A stretch of DNA of 64,000 nucleotides from an uncultured Eubacteriales bacterium (GCA_934486635.1 CAKSPZ010000001.1:1-64000); one strand, 5' to 3'. Positions 8,665 to 21,100 are shown, numbered from the stretch's first letter. The notes: generated by a model not told the origin, from the letters alone. Numbers and translations: made by a program.

Positions 8665-9288
8665 ATGGTAGACTCATATATGACTGTATCTAAAAGTTCA
8701 ACTTTTGAATTTATTGAAAAAAAATCAAAATTTATAGCTTATGTAAAACCAATTCAATGTGAAAATGATGCGTTAGATTTTATAAATGATATAAAAACAA
8801 AGCATTGGGATGCAAGACATAATGTTTATGCTTACGTTTTACTCGATAACAATATATCTAGATATTCTGACGATGGAGAACCTCATGGTACAGCCGGGGT
8901 TCCGGTGTTGGATATATTAAAGAAAAATAATTTATATAATGTTGCTATTGTTGTTACAAGATATTTCGGGGGGATATTACTTGGTACAGGTGGGCTTGTG
9001 CGAGCTTATTCTGCTGCGGCTGCAGGAGCTATTAATACTTCTGGGATAATTAAAATGTCTCATTGTTTTGAATGTGAATTGTTATGCGACTATAACCAAT
9101 ATGGTAAGATATCTAACATTATTAATGAATGTGGTGGAATAGTTATTAATACTGATTTTACCCAGGAAATAAATGTGTGTTTTTATTTGAAAAAAGAGAA
9201 TTTATCAATTCTATCAAAAAAAATCCTTGAGATGTCTTCCGGAGCATTGAATTATAAAATTATAAGTGAAAAATTCTATAATATTTAA
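8665..9288 (+). CDS. YigZ/IMPACT family protein
   Basis: A 207-residue member of the YigZ family. It has an N-terminal IMPACT (UPF0029) domain up to about residue 125, marked by SDDGEPHGTAGVPVLDIL and VVTRYFGGILLGTGG, and a smaller C-terminal ferredoxin-like (DUF1949) domain. The molecular function in bacteria is not settled; translation-related roles have been proposed. The start has AGGAG nine bases upstream. It is separated by about 90 bp from dgt and may have its own transcript. Confidence 0.9.
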   Translation: MVDSYMTVSKSSTFEFIEKKSKFIAYVKPIQCENDALDFINDIKTKHWDARHNVYAYVLLDNNISRYSDDGEPHGTAGVPVLDILKKNNLYNVAIVVTRYFGGILLGTGGLVRAYSAAAAGAINTSGIIKMSHCFECELLCDYNQYGKISNIINECGGIVINTDFTQEINVCFYLKKENLSILSKKILEMSSGALNYKIISEKFYNI

Positions 9289-9379
9289 AAAAATATTTCT
9301 TTTTTGCAGGAAATATTTATTTTTTATTGTATATATTTATATCTAATACTTTTTCATAGCACGGTAGGAGTGGTTTTTT

Positions 9380-10378
9380 ATGAATGTAAGAGAAAAACTT
9401 GAAAAAATAGAAGTTCAAATATTATCACCAAATGCTGCTTTATCTCAAAATAGTAAAGGTCGATTGGTACCAGATGAGCAGTGCAATCTTAGAACAGTTT
9501 ATCAAGTTGACAGAGATCGTGTTATACATAGTAAAGCGTTTAGAAGATTAAAACATAAAACACAAGTATTTATTTGTCCAAGAGGAGATCACTACAGAAC
9601 TAGGCTTACGCATACTTTGGAAGTTTCTCAAATAGCTCGTACCATCGCTAAGTCTTTATTTTTAAACGAGGATTTAACTGAAGCTATAGCTCTTGCTCAT
9701 GATTTGGGACATACGCCATTTGGTCATGATGGAGAAGTAGTTCTAAATGAATTATCAGATTGTGGTTTTAAACATTTTGAGCAGAGTTTAAGAGTTGTAG
9801 ATTTTTTAGAAAAGGATGGAAAAGGATTAAATTTAACTGCCGAAGTAAGAGATGGTATATTAAATCATACCAGGGGCGATTGGCCAGAAACTTTAGAAGG
9901 AAAAGCTGTACGTTGGGCTGATAGAATAGCTTATGTTAACCACGACATAGATGATGCCATAAGAGCCAACGTTATGAAGTTTTCAGATATACCATCTGAT
10001 ATTATTGATGTTTTAGGTCAATCAAAAACTAATAGAATTAGTACGCTTATTAATTCTATTGTGGAAAATAGTAATGATGATGTTCTTTGTATGTCAGAAG
10101 AAGTTCAAAAATCTTTTGATAAGTTACATTCATTTATGTATGATTTTGTTTATACGAATATGGAATCTAAAAAGGAAGCAGTTAAAGTACCTGCCGTAAT
10201 TACAGGTTTATTTGATTATTTTATAAGTCATTCTGACAAGTTGCCTTATCAAATGAAATTAATAGCAGAAAAAGAAGGCCTTAATAGGGCTGTTTGTGAT
10301 TATATAGCTGGAATGACTGATTACTTTGCCATAAATTTTTTTGAAAATATATTTATTCCAAAATCGTGGAATATTTAA
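9380..10378 (+). CDS. dgt: dGTPase-like HD phosphohydrolase
   Basis: Hydrolyses deoxynucleoside triphosphates, releasing tripolyphosphate and controlling dNTP pools. HD-domain metal ligands are visible: RLTHTLEVSQIA near residue 75, AHDLGHTPFGHDGE near 112, and DRIAYVNHDIDDA near 188. At 332 residues it is the short Gram-positive form. GGTAGGAG precedes the ATG at moderate distance. It begins the conserved Clostridia block dgt-dnaG-rpoD, with 21 bp to dnaG. Confidence 0.9.
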   Translation: MNVREKLEKIEVQILSPNAALSQNSKGRLVPDEQCNLRTVYQVDRDRVIHSKAFRRLKHKTQVFICPRGDHYRTRLTHTLEVSQIARTIAKSLFLNEDLTEAIALAHDLGHTPFGHDGEVVLNELSDCGFKHFEQSLRVVDFLEKDGKGLNLTAEVRDGILNHTRGDWPETLEGKAVRWADRIAYVNHDIDDAIRANVMKFSDIPSDIIDVLGQSKTNRISTLINSIVENSNDDVLCMSEEVQKSFDKLHSFMYDFVYTNMESKKEAVKVPAVITGLFDYFISHSDKLPYQMKLIAEKEGLNRAVCDYIAGMTDYFAINFFENIFIPKSWNI

Positions 10379-10399
10379 CTTTTATTCGGAGGTTTTTTT

Positions 10400-12169
10400 A
10401 TGTCATTGCCAGACAGTTTTATAGAGGAAATAAAATTTAGAAATGATATAACAGAAGTTATTTCATCATATGTAAATTTAAAACGTCGTGGCAGAAACTT
10501 TGTGGGTCTTTGTCCTTTCCATAACGAAAAAACAGCTTCTTTTAATGTTTATCCTCAAAGTAATTCCTTTTATTGTTTTGGCTGCGGTATCGGTGGAGAT
10601 TTAATTACTTTTATTGAAAAAATAGAAAATTTAGATTATATGGAAGCTGTTAAATTCTTGGCTCAAAGAGCTGGGATAGCTATGCCGGAAAATAATAAAA
10701 AAGAAGAGCAATTATCGGAATTAAAACGTAGAATATTTGAGATAAATAGAGAAGCGGCTAGATTCTTTCATGCAAATTTATACTCTGAAAAAGGTAAAGA
10801 CGCTTTAAATTATCTTTATAAAAGAGGATTATCAGATAAAACTATAAAAAGATTTGGCCTTGGTTATTCGCCTAAATTAAAATATGAACTTATCAATTAT
10901 TTGAAGTCAAAAGGATTTAAATATGATGAAATGGTAAATGCTAATCTAGCTTACCCTGGAAAATATCAAAATATTTCTGCTCGCTTTTTTGACAGGGTAA
11001 TGTTCCCTATTATAGATTTGCGTGGAAATGTAGTGGCTTTTGGTGGAAGAATAATGTCCGACCAAAAACCTAAATACTTAAATACATCAGATACGCTGGC
11101 TTTTAAAAAGAGTTTAAATTTATTTTCACTTAATTTTGCCAAAAATGATAATAATGGAACATTGATATTAGTAGAAGGATATATGGATGTTATTGCACTA
11201 AATCAGGCAGGATTTAAAAATACTGTAGCAACTTTGGGAACTGCTTTAACTTCTGAGCAAGCTAAAATAATGTCAAGATATGCAAAAGAAATTGTGATTT
11301 GTTATGATTCAGACGGTGCGGGTCAAAAAGCAGCATCTAGAGCAATTGACCTTTTAAGGCCAACAGGTGCTTTAATAAAGGTTATTACTATTCCGAATGG
11401 AAAAGATCCAGATGAATTTATGAAAATGTATGGCTCTGAAGGGCCAATTAGGTTTTCTCAATTAATAAAAAATTCCGGAAATGATGTGGAATATAGATTA
11501 AATAAAATTGCTCTTAATTACGATTTAAACCAATCGGAAGAGAAAATTTCATATTTAAAAGATGCAGTGAAATTAATAGCAACTCTTGATGATGCTATAG
11601 AACAAGAAATTTATGCGGGAAAATTAAGTGAAAAAACAAATGTAGCTAAGGATTCAATTATGATTCAAATCATGAAAGAACGAAAAAAAAATAAAAAATT
11701 AAAGGATAAAAAACAATTTATTCAAATTCAAAAAGATATATCAGCAACAAATGACAAGGTTAATGTGGACAAGTCAAAAAATCTTAGAGCATCCATAGCT
11801 GAAGAGGCTATTATTGCTTATGTTATTAATAATCCGGAATTCGCTAAGTTGGTATTTTCAAAAATATCATATGAGGATTTTTGTACTAGGTTTAATCAAA
11901 AAGTTTTTAAGGTTTTAAAAGAAAGATTGGATACTTTAAGACCATTTAGTATTACTGATTTGACTCAGGAGTTTGATAAAAATGAAATATCTGCAATAGC
12001 ATCAATGTTGGCAAAAGAATCAGATAGAATGTCAACTAAAGATGATTTATTTGAGTATATAAATGTGGTTTTATATGAAAAACAAAAATTAGATAAAGAA
12101 AAAATTATTTCTGCACAGGATAATGAAATTATCGAATATATGAAAAAACTTAGGGAACATAAAAAATAG
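10400..12169 (+). CDS. dnaG: DNA primase
   Basis: Synthesises RNA primers for chromosome replication. Order of domains: CHC2 zinc ribbon with C38, H41, C59 and C62; the catalytic core; TOPRIM with [15 protein letters not shown] (near residue 258) and the acidic DSDGAG; a lysine-rich linker near 430; and a C-terminal DnaB-interaction helical domain. The 589-residue length is normal. CGGAGG precedes the ATG. It lies between dgt and rpoD with gaps of 21 and 13 bp, the classic macromolecular synthesis arrangement. Confidence 0.97.
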   Translation: MSLPDSFIEEIKFRNDITEVISSYVNLKRRGRNFVGLCPFHNEKTASFNVYPQSNSFYCFGCGIGGDLITFIEKIENLDYMEAVKFLAQRAGIAMPENNKKEEQLSELKRRIFEINREAARFFHANLYSEKGKDALNYLYKRGLSDKTIKRFGLGYSPKLKYELINYLKSKGFKYDEMVNANLAYPGKYQNISARFFDRVMFPIIDLRGNVVAFGGRIMSDQKPKYLNTSDTLAFKKSLNLFSLNFAKNDNNGTLILVEGYMDVIALNQAGFKNTVATLGTALTSEQAKIMSRYAKEIVICYDSDGAGQKAASRAIDLLRPTGALIKVITIPNGKDPDEFMKMYGSEGPIRFSQLIKNSGNDVEYRLNKIALNYDLNQSEEKISYLKDAVKLIATLDDAIEQEIYAGKLSEKTNVAKDSIMIQIMKERKKNKKLKDKKQFIQIQKDISATNDKVNVDKSKNLRASIAEEAIIAYVINNPEFAKLVFSKISYEDFCTRFNQKVFKVLKERLDTLRPFSITDLTQEFDKNEISAIASMLAKESDRMSTKDDLFEYINVVLYEKQKLDKEKIISAQDNEIIEYMKKLREHKK

Positions 12170-12182
12170 GGGGATTTTTAAA

Positions 12183-13292
12183 ATGACAACAACACCAATT
12201 AAAGATAAAAAAACTATAGTGAAAAATTTATTGGAGAAAGGGAAAGCTCAGGGGCATATTAATACAAAAGAAATACTCGATGCAATGGGCGAAATAGATT
12301 TTGAACCGGAACAACTTGAAAAACTTTATGATGAAATGGAGTCTATGGGAATAGAAATAATTGAGGATTTTAGCAATATTAAATCAGACGATTTGGAATT
12401 TACCCATGAAATGGCAACTGAACATCTCGATACACATGACGACTTAAGTTTAAATGAATTTCTTACGGTTGATGATCCGGTTAAGGTATATTTAAAGGAG
12501 ATTGGACGTGTACCTCTTTTAAGTTTAGATGAAGAAATTGCTTTGGCTGTTAAGATTTCAGAGGGTGATACTAAGGCCAAAAAACGTCTGTCTGAAGCTA
12601 ATTTAAGATTGGTTGTAAGTATTGCTAAAAGATATTTAGGTAGAGGTATGCAGTTTTTAGATTTAATTCAAGAGGGAAATCTAGGACTTATAAAAGCAGT
12701 AGAAAAATTTGATTACAAAAAAGGATTTAAATTCTCAACTTATGCAACTTGGTGGATAAGACAAGCTATAACTAGAGCTATTTCAGACCAGGCTAGAACT
12801 ATTAGAATTCCAGTTCATATGGTCGAAACTATTAATAAAGTAAAGAAAGTATCAAGTCAATTACTTCATGCAAATGGTCATGAACCTTCGGCAGAAGATA
12901 TCGCTGCTGAATTGGATATGCCTGTTGAAAAAGTAAGAGAAATTATGCGTGTAGCTCAAGAACCGGTTTCTTTAGAAACTCCTATAGGTGAAGAGGAAGA
13001 TAGTCATTTAGGCGATTTTATTCCGGATGATGAAGCTTTAGCTCCCGCTGACGCGGCTTCACATGTTTTATTAAAAGAACAATTAGCTAATGTCCTTTAT
13101 ACGTTAACACCTAGAGAAGAAAAAGTGTTAAGGCTAAGATTTGGCCTGGAAGACGGTAGAGCCAGAACTTTAGAGGAAGTAGGAAAAGAATTTAATGTTA
13201 CAAGGGAACGTATAAGACAAATTGAAGCTAAAGCTCTCAGAAAATTAAGACATCCAAGCAGAAGCAAAAAATTAAAGGATTTTCTAGATTGA
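12183..13292 (+). CDS. rpoD: Primary sigma factor (sigma-70/SigA)
   Basis: Housekeeping sigma subunit of RNA polymerase, 369 residues. Region 1.1 is at the N terminus. Region 1.2 begins [16 protein letters not shown], and region 2 contains [19 protein letters not shown] and the -10 reading segment [17 protein letters not shown]. Region 4 ends [19 protein letters not shown], the -35 reading helix. GGGGG precedes the ATG. It is the last gene of dgt-dnaG-rpoD and is followed by a strong hairpin. This protein should read the TTGACA/TATAAT promoters listed here. Confidence 0.98.
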   Translation: MTTTPIKDKKTIVKNLLEKGKAQGHINTKEILDAMGEIDFEPEQLEKLYDEMESMGIEIIEDFSNIKSDDLEFTHEMATEHLDTHDDLSLNEFLTVDDPVKVYLKEIGRVPLLSLDEEIALAVKISEGDTKAKKRLSEANLRLVVSIAKRYLGRGMQFLDLIQEGNLGLIKAVEKFDYKKGFKFSTYATWWIRQAITRAISDQARTIRIPVHMVETINKVKKVSSQLLHANGHEPSAEDIAAELDMPVEKVREIMRVAQEPVSLETPIGEEEDSHLGDFIPDDEALAPADAASHVLLKEQLANVLYTLTPREEKVLRLRFGLEDGRARTLEEVGKEFNVTRERIRQIEAKALRKLRHPSRSKKLKDFLD

Positions 13293-13318
13293 TTTAGCTA
13301 GATACATATAGTAAAGTA

Positions 13319-13358
13319 GGGAGGCGGCACCGCGCGATATAGTGCGGTGCCGCCTCCC
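13319..13358 (+). terminator. Terminator of dgt-dnaG-rpoD
   Basis: A perfect 15-bp stem (13319-13333 with 13344-13358) with loop GCGATATAGT, followed by ATTTCTTTATTTTTATTTTT. The stem contains the GGCACCGC core shared with the hairpins at 14071 and 39250. Confidence 0.85.
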
Positions 13359-13384
13359 ATTTCTTTATTTTTATTTTTGAAAAA

Positions 13385-13627
13385 TTATAAAGTATAATCT
13401 ATAATATCTGATATTTTACATTCTAAGACAAAACAGATTCTAGCTAAAACGTCAAGATCTAATTTTTCAACATTATTGTTATACCATTTGTCAATAACCT
13501 CGAACCTAGTGTCAGCAGATCGAGCCAAAGCATTTCTGGTTAAATTTTTGGAGTTGAGAATTTCTTTAAGTTTTAAATTTATTTGTCCATATTCTTTTGT
13601 TATAAGAACAGACCTAATATCTTTCAT
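13385..13627 (-). CDS. XRE-type helix-turn-helix regulator
   Basis: A small DNA-binding protein of 80 residues. The Cro/C1 HTH spans most of it: INLKLKEILNSKNLTRNALARSA, then recognition helix RFEVIDKWYN and the closing LDLDVLARICFVLECKISDII. The ATG at 13627 is preferred over the TTG at 13645, because GAGGTGA sits six bases upstream. It is transcribed divergently from the SLOG gene. A 16-bp perfect palindrome just before its ribosome binding site is a likely autoregulatory operator. Targets are unknown. It is close in style to the YozG-like short repressors. Confidence 0.85.
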   Translation of the reverse strand: MKDIRSVLITKEYGQINLKLKEILNSKNLTRNALARSADTRFEVIDKWYNNNVEKLDLDVLARICFVLECKISDIIDYTL

Positions 13628-13645
13628 CAAATCACCTCGTAACAA

Positions 13646-13661
13646 TACTATGTTTATAGTA
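13646..13661. promoter_or_regulatory. Candidate operator of the XRE regulator
   Basis: TACTATGTTTATAGTA is a perfect 6-4-6 palindrome in the divergent spacer, 18 bp upstream of the regulator start. Position and symmetry fit a homodimeric XRE repressor site; binding is inferred. Confidence 0.5.
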
Positions 13662-13740
13662 CACTATTGACAATTTACATATTAATAGGTGCTATTATAG
13701 TAGTATCTATTAATATTAATTATATTCGGGAGGTTTTTGC

Positions 13741-14070
13741 ATGAAGGTGGCAATTGTTGAATCTAGAAATTTAGATGTGGACATATCTAAGTACATCCCA
13801 GAGAAAACAACTACGATTGTGACAGGCGGTGCAAAGGGAATAGATTGTTTAGCAGAAGAGTTTGCAGATAAAAATAATATAAAAAAAATTATTTTTAAAC
13901 CTCAATATGAAAGGTATAAAAAGGCTGCACCTATCATGAGAAATATTTTAATTGTTAATGAGTCAGATTTAATTGTTGCCATTTGGAATGGAAAATCAAA
14001 AGGAACAAAGTTTACAATAGATTATGCAAGAAAAATGAATAAGGAAGTTAGAGTATTTACTAAAAAATAA
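13741..14070 (+). CDS. Small SLOG-fold protein (DUF2493/YspA-like)
   Basis: A 109-residue Rossmann-like SLOG domain. The nucleotide-binding GGAKGID is near residue 29, followed by KPQYERY, the APIMRN helix, SDLIVAIWNGKSKGT and a final RVF strand. Related proteins are DprA/Smf-like and cpYpsA-related SLOG proteins proposed to bind or process nucleotides or ADP-ribose derivatives; the role here is unknown. CGGGAGG precedes the ATG. It is divergent from the HTH gene and followed by a perfect 16-bp hairpin, so the two genes form an isolated pair between rpoD and rpoB. Confidence 0.75.
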   Translation: MKVAIVESRNLDVDISKYIPEKTTTIVTGGAKGIDCLAEEFADKNNIKKIIFKPQYERYKKAAPIMRNILIVNESDLIVAIWNGKSKGTKFTIDYARKMNKEVRVFTKK

Positions 14071-14108
14071 AATATAGGCACCGCACGGTATAGTGCGGTG
14101 CCTATATT
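14071..14108. terminator. GC-rich hairpin after the SLOG gene
   Basis: A perfect 16-bp stem (14071-14086 with 14093-14108), loop GGTATA. The core GGCACCGCAC matches the rpoD terminator. It begins at the stop codon and likely ends transcription before the rpoB promoter. Confidence 0.75.
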
Positions 14109-14176
14109 AATTTTAAACTGATTAATTTACTTAATTTATGCTTATAAAATCATGTAAAAAACCTTATTAGAAAGGC

Positions 14177-14205
14177 TTGACATCATTGCAAATATATAGT
14201 AAAAT
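14177..14205 (+). promoter_or_regulatory. Promoter of rpoBC
   Basis: TTGACA at 14177 and TAAAAT at 14200 with an exact 17-base spacer. It leaves an untranslated leader of about 170 bases before rpoB. No rplJ-rplL genes precede, so this promoter probably drives rpoBC directly. Confidence 0.75.
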
Positions 14206-14379
14206 AATATACTGCGTCATAATGGAGACATGTATCCTAAACACGATAATAATAACATTATTTAAACAAAAAATCAATAGTTTTTAGAAGTTTTTATATT
14301 TTTGTGTCGTTTTATTATGATTTAAGTTGTATATACCTATTATATGGTGACAAATAGATGGATTGGAGTGGATGAACCT

Positions 14380-17300
14380 ATGCTAAATGTCAAACCTGTG
14401 CATATGGGCAAAAATGTAAGAATGAGTTTTTCACGCATCGATGAGGTACTGGATATGCCTAATCTTATTGAAGTGCAAAAAAATTCATATCAATGGTTCC
14501 TTGATGAGGGACTAAAAGAAGTGTTTAAGGATGTATCTGGAATTACAGATTATACCGGCAATTTGGTTTTGGATTTTATTGATTATCATTTGGATAGCGA
14601 TAAACCAAATTATAGTGTAGCTGAATGTAAAGAAAGAGATGCTACTTATTCAGCAACACTTCGTGTAAAAGCTCGTCTTTTAAACAAAGAAAATGGCGAA
14701 ATTAAAGAATCTGAAGTGTTTATGGGCGATTTCCCTCTAATGACAGATAGTGGTACTTTCGTCATTAACGGTGCTGAACGTGTTATTGTTTCTCAGCTCG
14801 TTAGATCTCCAGGTGTATATTATAAAATGGAATATGATAAAACAGGTAAAGAATTATTTAGCTCTACGGTTATTCCAAACAGAGGCGCTTGGCTCGAATA
14901 TGAAAATGATGCTAATGATGTATTTTATGTTCGTATAGATAAAAATAGAAAAATCCCGATTACTGTGTTTATACGTGCGCTAGGTTTAGGGACAACCGAT
15001 GAAATTATTGAGTATTTCGGTAGGGATGAGCGCATTTTAGCTACTATAGAAAAGGACCCTTGCAATAATACTGAGGAAGCTTTACTTGAAGTTTATAGAA
15101 AATTAAGACCAAGTGAACCACCTACTTTGGATAGTGCTAAGTCTCATATGGATGCGCTTTTCTTCGATGAAAGACGTTATGATTTATCAAGAGTAGGTAG
15201 ATATAAATACAATAAAAAACTTGGTATTTCAAATAGATTATTTGGAAATGTTATATCTCAACCTATAGTTAATCCTTCTACTGGCGAAATTATGGCTGAA
15301 CCAGGTGAAACTATTTCTTACGATAAGGCTGTTCTCATCGAAAATGCTGGTGTTACAGTAGCTTATGTGAAAAATGAGGATAAAGAAATAAAAATTATTT
15401 CTAACGGTATGGTCGATATTAACTGTTATGTAAATTTCGATGCAAAAAAAGAATGTGGAGTTAAAGAAAAAGTTCGTTTTAGTGTGTTATCAGAGATTTT
15501 AGAAAATTCTAATAACGATGAAGAATTAAAAGAATCCATCATATCAAGATTAGGGGAACTTGTTCCTAACTACATTACTATAGATGACATTTTTGCTTCT
15601 ATTAACTACATGAATTGCCTTGCTTGCGGCATCGGTCAAACAGATGATATAGATCACTTAGGTAACAGAAGAATTCGTTCTGTAGGTGAATTATTACAAA
15701 ACCAATTTAGAATAGGTTTTTCAAGACTCGAGAGAGTTATTAGAGAAAGAATGACTCTTCAAGCTCAAGATTTAGAAATGTTAACACCTCAATCTTTGAT
15801 TAACATAAGACCTGTAGTTGCTGCAATAAAAGAATTCTTTGGTTCATCACCTTTATCACAATTTATGGACCAAACAAACCCATTAGCTGAATTGACTCAT
15901 AAAAGACGTTTGTCAGCTCTTGGACCAGGCGGTCTTTCAAGAGATAGAGCAGGTTTCGAAGTTCGTGACGTTCACTACAGCCACTACGGTCGTATGTGTC
16001 CTATTGAAACCCCTGAAGGTCCAAACATTGGTTTGATTTCTTATCTTGCTACTTTCGCAAGAATCAATGAATATGGTTTCATAGAAGCTCCATTTAGAAA
16101 AGTTGATAAAGAAAAAGGCGTTGTAACTTCTGAAGTAGTTTATATGACTGCTGACGTTGAAGACGACTTTATAGTTGCTCAGGCTAATGAACCTCTTGAT
16201 GAGGAAGGCCATTTCTTAAATGCAAAAGTAAATGGTAGGTTTAGAGATAATTTCGTTGAAGTCGAAAGTAACCGTGCAGATTATATGGATATTTGCCCAA
16301 GAATGGTTGTATCAGTAGCTACTGCTATGATTCCTTTCCTTGAAAACGATGACGCAAACCGTGCCTTGATGGGTTCTAACATGCAACGTCAAGCTGTGCC
16401 ACTATTGAAAACAGAAGCTCCTATTGTTGGTACCGGTATGGAATATAAAGCAGGTGTGGATTCAGGTGTATGTATTCTTTCTAAAGATAACGGTGTTGTA
16501 GAAAGCGTTTCTGCTGATAATATTAAAGTTAAATATGATTCAGGTAAAACTGAAAACTTTAAAGTTACTAAGTTTATGCGTTCAAACCAAGGTACTTGCA
16601 TAAATCAAGTTCCGGTAGTTGATAAGGGTCAAAGAGTACAAAAAGGTGAAGTATTAGCTGATGGACCTGCTACTAATAACGGTGAAATTAGTTTAGGTAA
16701 AAATGCTCTTATTGGCTTTATGACTTGGGAAGGTTATAACTACGAAGATGCTGTTTTAATTAATGAAAAAATAGTTCGTGATGACGTTTATACTTCTATA
16801 CACATTGAAGAGTATGAAACAGAGGCTAGAGATACAAAATTAGGACCGGAAGAAATCACTAGAGATATACCAAATGTTAGCGAAGATGTTTTAAAAGATT
16901 TGGATGAGACCGGTATTATTAGAGTCGGTACTGAGGTTCATGCCGGAGATATATTGGTCGGTAAGGTTACTCCAAAAGGAGAAACAGAACTTACAGCTGA
17001 AGAAAGATTACTTCGTGCTATTTTCGGTGAAAAAGCAAGAGAAGTTAGAGATACATCCCTTAGAGTTCCTCATGGAGAATATGGTATTGTAGTTGATGTT
17101 AAAGTCTTTACTCGTGAAAACAGTGATGAATTACAACCTGGTGTAAATAAAGTAGTAAGATGTTATATCGCTCAAAAACGTAAAATCTCAGTTGGAGATA
17201 AAATGGCTGGTCGTCACGGTAACAAGGGTGTTGTTTCTAGAATATTACCTGTTGAAGATATGCCATTCTTGCCAGATGGTACCCCACTTGATATAGTTCT

Positions 17301-18129
17301 TAATCCTTTGGGCGTTCCTTCTCGTATGAACATAGGTCAGGTGCTAGAAGTACATCTTGGATATGCAGCTAAGGCTCTTGGTTGGAAAATCATGACTCCT
17401 GTTTTCGATGGCGCTCATGAGGAAGATATATTTGAATGCTTCAAGATGGCAGGATACAGCGAAGATGGTAAAACTTGGCTAAAAGATGGTAGAACAGGTG
17501 AATATTTTGATAATCCGGTTACTGTTGGTTACATGTATTACCTTAAACTCCACCACTTGGTTGACGATAAAATCCATGCAAGGTCAACTGGTCCATACTC
17601 ATTAGTTACTCAGCAACCACTCGGAGGTAAAGCTCAATTCGGTGGTCAACGTTTCGGTGAAATGGAAGTTTGGGCATTGGAAGCTTATGGTGCTGCATAT
17701 ACACTTCAAGAGATATTAACCGTTAAATCAGATGACGTTGTCGGTAGGGTTAAGACATATGAAGCTATTGTAAAAGGTCAAAATATTCCTAAACCTGGTA
17801 TTCCTGAATCGTTTAAAGTTTTGATTAAAGAACTTCAATCTTTAGGTCTTGATATTAAAGTTCTAAATAAAAACGATGAAGAAATAGATTTAAAACAAAA
17901 TTTTGATGATGACGATAATATGGGATTAACTCCAGTAGAGGAAACTTTACAAGAGGATTCAGTTGTAACTTCACTTGATGGTTTTACTTTGGAGGACGAT
18001 CCAAGTGGAGAAAATATATTTGATGAGACAAGTTTAATTGATGATTCCGATGAAGATGAAATTTTAGAGGGCAATATGGGCGATGAATTTATGGACGCTG
18101 ATATACCAACTGAAGATGAGGAATTTTAG
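14380..18129 (+). CDS. rpoB: RNA polymerase beta subunit
   Basis: Catalytic-core subunit of RNA polymerase, 1249 residues from the ATG at 14380. This start follows GGAGTGG; an ATG at 14344 lacks a ribosome binding site. Motifs include [16 protein letters not shown] at the N terminus, the rifampicin region with [19 protein letters not shown] (D, H and S at the usual sensitive positions), [20 protein letters not shown], and the C-terminal [18 protein letters not shown]. The last 90 residues form an unusually acidic Asp/Glu-rich tail. It is followed by rpoC after 11 bp. Upstream is the SLOG gene, not the usual rplJ-rplL. Confidence 0.98.
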   Translation: MLNVKPVHMGKNVRMSFSRIDEVLDMPNLIEVQKNSYQWFLDEGLKEVFKDVSGITDYTGNLVLDFIDYHLDSDKPNYSVAECKERDATYSATLRVKARLLNKENGEIKESEVFMGDFPLMTDSGTFVINGAERVIVSQLVRSPGVYYKMEYDKTGKELFSSTVIPNRGAWLEYENDANDVFYVRIDKNRKIPITVFIRALGLGTTDEIIEYFGRDERILATIEKDPCNNTEEALLEVYRKLRPSEPPTLDSAKSHMDALFFDERRYDLSRVGRYKYNKKLGISNRLFGNVISQPIVNPSTGEIMAEPGETISYDKAVLIENAGVTVAYVKNEDKEIKIISNGMVDINCYVNFDAKKECGVKEKVRFSVLSEILENSNNDEELKESIISRLGELVPNYITIDDIFASINYMNCLACGIGQTDDIDHLGNRRIRSVGELLQNQFRIGFSRLERVIRERMTLQAQDLEMLTPQSLINIRPVVAAIKEFFGSSPLSQFMDQTNPLAELTHKRRLSALGPGGLSRDRAGFEVRDVHYSHYGRMCPIETPEGPNIGLISYLATFARINEYGFIEAPFRKVDKEKGVVTSEVVYMTADVEDDFIVAQANEPLDEEGHFLNAKVNGRFRDNFVEVESNRADYMDICPRMVVSVATAMIPFLENDDANRALMGSNMQRQAVPLLKTEAPIVGTGMEYKAGVDSGVCILSKDNGVVESVSADNIKVKYDSGKTENFKVTKFMRSNQGTCINQVPVVDKGQRVQKGEVLADGPATNNGEISLGKNALIGFMTWEGYNYEDAVLINEKIVRDDVYTSIHIEEYETEARDTKLGPEEITRDIPNVSEDVLKDLDETGIIRVGTEVHAGDILVGKVTPKGETELTAEERLLRAIFGEKAREVRDTSLRVPHGEYGIVVDVKVFTRENSDELQPGVNKVVRCYIAQKRKISVGDKMAGRHGNKGVVSRILPVEDMPFLPDGTPLDIVLNPLGVPSRMNIGQVLEVHLGYAAKALGWKIMTPVFDGAHEEDIFECFKMAGYSEDGKTWLKDGRTGEYFDNPVTVGYMYYLKLHHLVDDKIHARSTGPYSLVTQQPLGGKAQFGGQRFGEMEVWALEAYGAAYTLQEILTVKSDDVVGRVKTYEAIVKGQNIPKPGIPESFKVLIKELQSLGLDIKVLNKNDEEIDLKQNFDDDDNMGLTPVEETLQEDSVVTSLDGFTLEDDPSGENIFDETSLIDDSDEDEILEGNMGDEFMDADIPTEDEEF

Positions 18130-18140
18130 GGGGTAGTAAA

Positions 18141-21100
18141 ATGGAGTTTAATGTATTTGAATCGATTAAGATAGGACTTGCTTCTCCCGACCAGATAAGA
18201 GAATGGTCTCACGGCGAAGTAAAAAAACCAGAAACAATTAACTATAGAACTTTAAAACCAGAACGTGATGGTTTGTTCTGCGAACGTATTTTTGGTCCCC
18301 AAAAAGATTGGGAATGTCATTGCGGAAAATATAAAAGAATTAGATATAAAGGCAAAATTTGCGATCGCTGCGGTGTTGAAGTTACCAGAGCTAAAGTTAG
18401 ACGTGAACGCATGGGGCATATTGAATTAGCTGCCCCTGTATCACACATTTGGTACTTTAAAGGTATTCCTTCAAGAATGGGTTTGATTCTTGATATTTCA
18501 CCACGTATGTTAGAAAAAGTATTATATTTTGCGCTTTATATAGTTACCGATCCAGGAAAGGCTAGAGAATTAGTTAAATATCAATTCCTTACTGAACGTG
18601 AATACAGAGACTTAAAGGAAAAATATGATGACGATTTCGAAGCATTAATGGGTGCTGAAGCTATTAAAAAACTTTTAGAGGAAATCGACTTAGATGCACT
18701 CTCAAAAGAATTAAAAGATGAACTTGAATCATCTACAGGCCAGAAACGTGTACGTATATTAAAAAGATTAGAAGTTGTAGAATCTTTCCGTCAATCAGGC
18801 AATCGTCCTGAATGGATGATACTTGATGTTGTTCCTGTTATTCCACCGGATATTAGACCTATGGTTCAATTAGATGGCGGTAGATTTGCAACATCTGATT
18901 TGAATGACCTTTACAGAAGAGTAATTAATAGAAATAACCGTTTAAAAAGACTTTTAGAATTAGGCGCACCTGATATTATAATCAGAAATGAAAAACGTAT
19001 GCTCCAAGAAGCTGTTGATGCGCTAATAGATAACGGTAGACGTGGTCGCCCAGTTACTGGCCCAAATAACAGACCTTTAAAATCTCTCTCTGATATGTTA
19101 AAGGGTAAACAAGGCCGTTTCAGACAAAACCTATTGGGTAAACGTGTTGACTATTCAGGTCGTTCTGTTATCGTTGTTGGTCCAGAACTAAAAATGTATC
19201 AATGTGGTTTACCAAAAGAAATGGCTCTTGAATTGTTTAAACCATTTGTTATGAAACGCTTAGTAGAAACAGGCGCTTCTACTAACATAAAATCAGCAAG
19301 AAAAGCTGTAGATAGAGCAAAACCTGAAGTTTGGGATGCTTTGGAAATAGTTATTAAAGGACATCCGGTTCTTCTTAACCGTGCTCCTACTCTTCATAGA
19401 TTGGGTATACAGGCTTTTGAACCAATTTTAGTTGAAGGTAGAGCTTTAAAACTTCATCCGCTAGTATGTACAGCTTATAATGCTGACTTCGACGGAGACC
19501 AAATGGCTGTTCACGTACCATTATCTGCAGAAGCTCAAGCTGAAGCAAGATTCTTAATGTTGGCAGCAGGTAACCTTTTAAAACCTTCAGATGGACGTCC
19601 AGTTGCAGTTCCTACTCAGGATATGGTTCTAGGTTCTTATTACTTAACACTCGATAAAGACGGTGAACCTGGTGAAGGAAAAGTATTTAGAAACTTCGAT
19701 GAAGCTATAATGGCTTATGATGCTAAAGATATTAGTCTTCATGCAAAAATAAGAGTAAGAAGAACTGTTACTGTAAATGGTGAGGAAGTTACAGGAATTA
19801 TCGATACAACTGTTGGTAAAATTATATTTAATAATCCAATTCCACAAGATTTAGGATTTGTTGAAAGAAATGTTCCAGAAGATTATCTAAAATTAGAAAT
19901 AGACTTCTTAGTAGGTAAAAAACAAATTCAAAAAATCATCGATAAATGTATAAAAGTTCACGGAACTCAAAGGACATCTGAAGTGCTAGACAGCATAAAA
20001 GCACAAGGATTTAAATATTCAACAAAAGGTGCTATTACTGTTGCTGTTTGTGACGCAGTTATACCACCAGCTAAAAAAGAAATTATCGCTGATGCTGAAA
20101 ATCAAATTGAAAAAATATCTCAACAATTTAAACGTGGTCTTATTTCAAATGAAGAAAGAGAATCTCATGTATTAAAAATATGGGATAAAGCTACCAACGG
20201 GGTAACAAAAGCTTTACAGGATAACCTTGATAGATATAACCCAATATTTATGATGGCTGATTCAGGTGCTCGTGGTTCTATGAGTCAGATACGTCAATTG
20301 GCTGGTATGCGTGGTCTTATTGCCAATACATCAGGTAAAACCATTGAAGTACCTATTCGTGCAAACTATCGTGAAGGTCTAAATATCTTAGAGTACTTTA
20401 TTTCATCTCGTGGTGCTAGAAAGGGTCTTGCTGATACAGCTTTACGTACAGCTGACTCAGGTTACCTTACAAGACGTCTTGTTGACGTTTCTCAGGACGT
20501 TATCATAAGAGAAGATGACTGTGGGGCTACAGAGGGTATTACAGTATTTGAAATTAAAGACGGTAAAGAATCTATAGAAAGTTTACATGAACGTTTACTT
20601 GGTAGATATCTATGTAAAGACTTTATAGATGAAAAAACCGGGGAAGTATTAGTTTCAAAAGATAAAATGATGGATGACCATGATGCTGATATTATAGTTG
20701 GTTCCGGAGTAGAAAAAATAGATATAAGATCTATACTTAACTGTAAGGCAAGACATGGTGTATGTAAAAAATGCTATGGTTCAAACCTTGCTAATGGTAT
20801 GCCTGTAACTGTAGGTGAAGCTGTAGGTATTATCGCAGCTCAATCTATAGGTGAACCAGGTACACAGTTAACAATGAGAACTTTCCATACTGGTGGTGTT
20901 GCTAGTGCAGAGGATATTACACAAGGTTTGCCACGTATAGAAGAATTGTTTGAAAGCAGAAAACCTAAACATTTAGCTATTATTAGCGAAATTTCAGGTG
21001 AAGTTAGATTTGAAGAGATAAAAAGAAATCGTCACATTGTTATATACAATAAGGAAACCGGTGAACAAGTATCTTATTTAATTCCATTTGGTTCAAGAGT

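Noticed and set aside
14344..14379. Upstream start of rpoB
   Set aside because: No ribosome binding site before 14344, whereas GGAGTGG precedes 14380.
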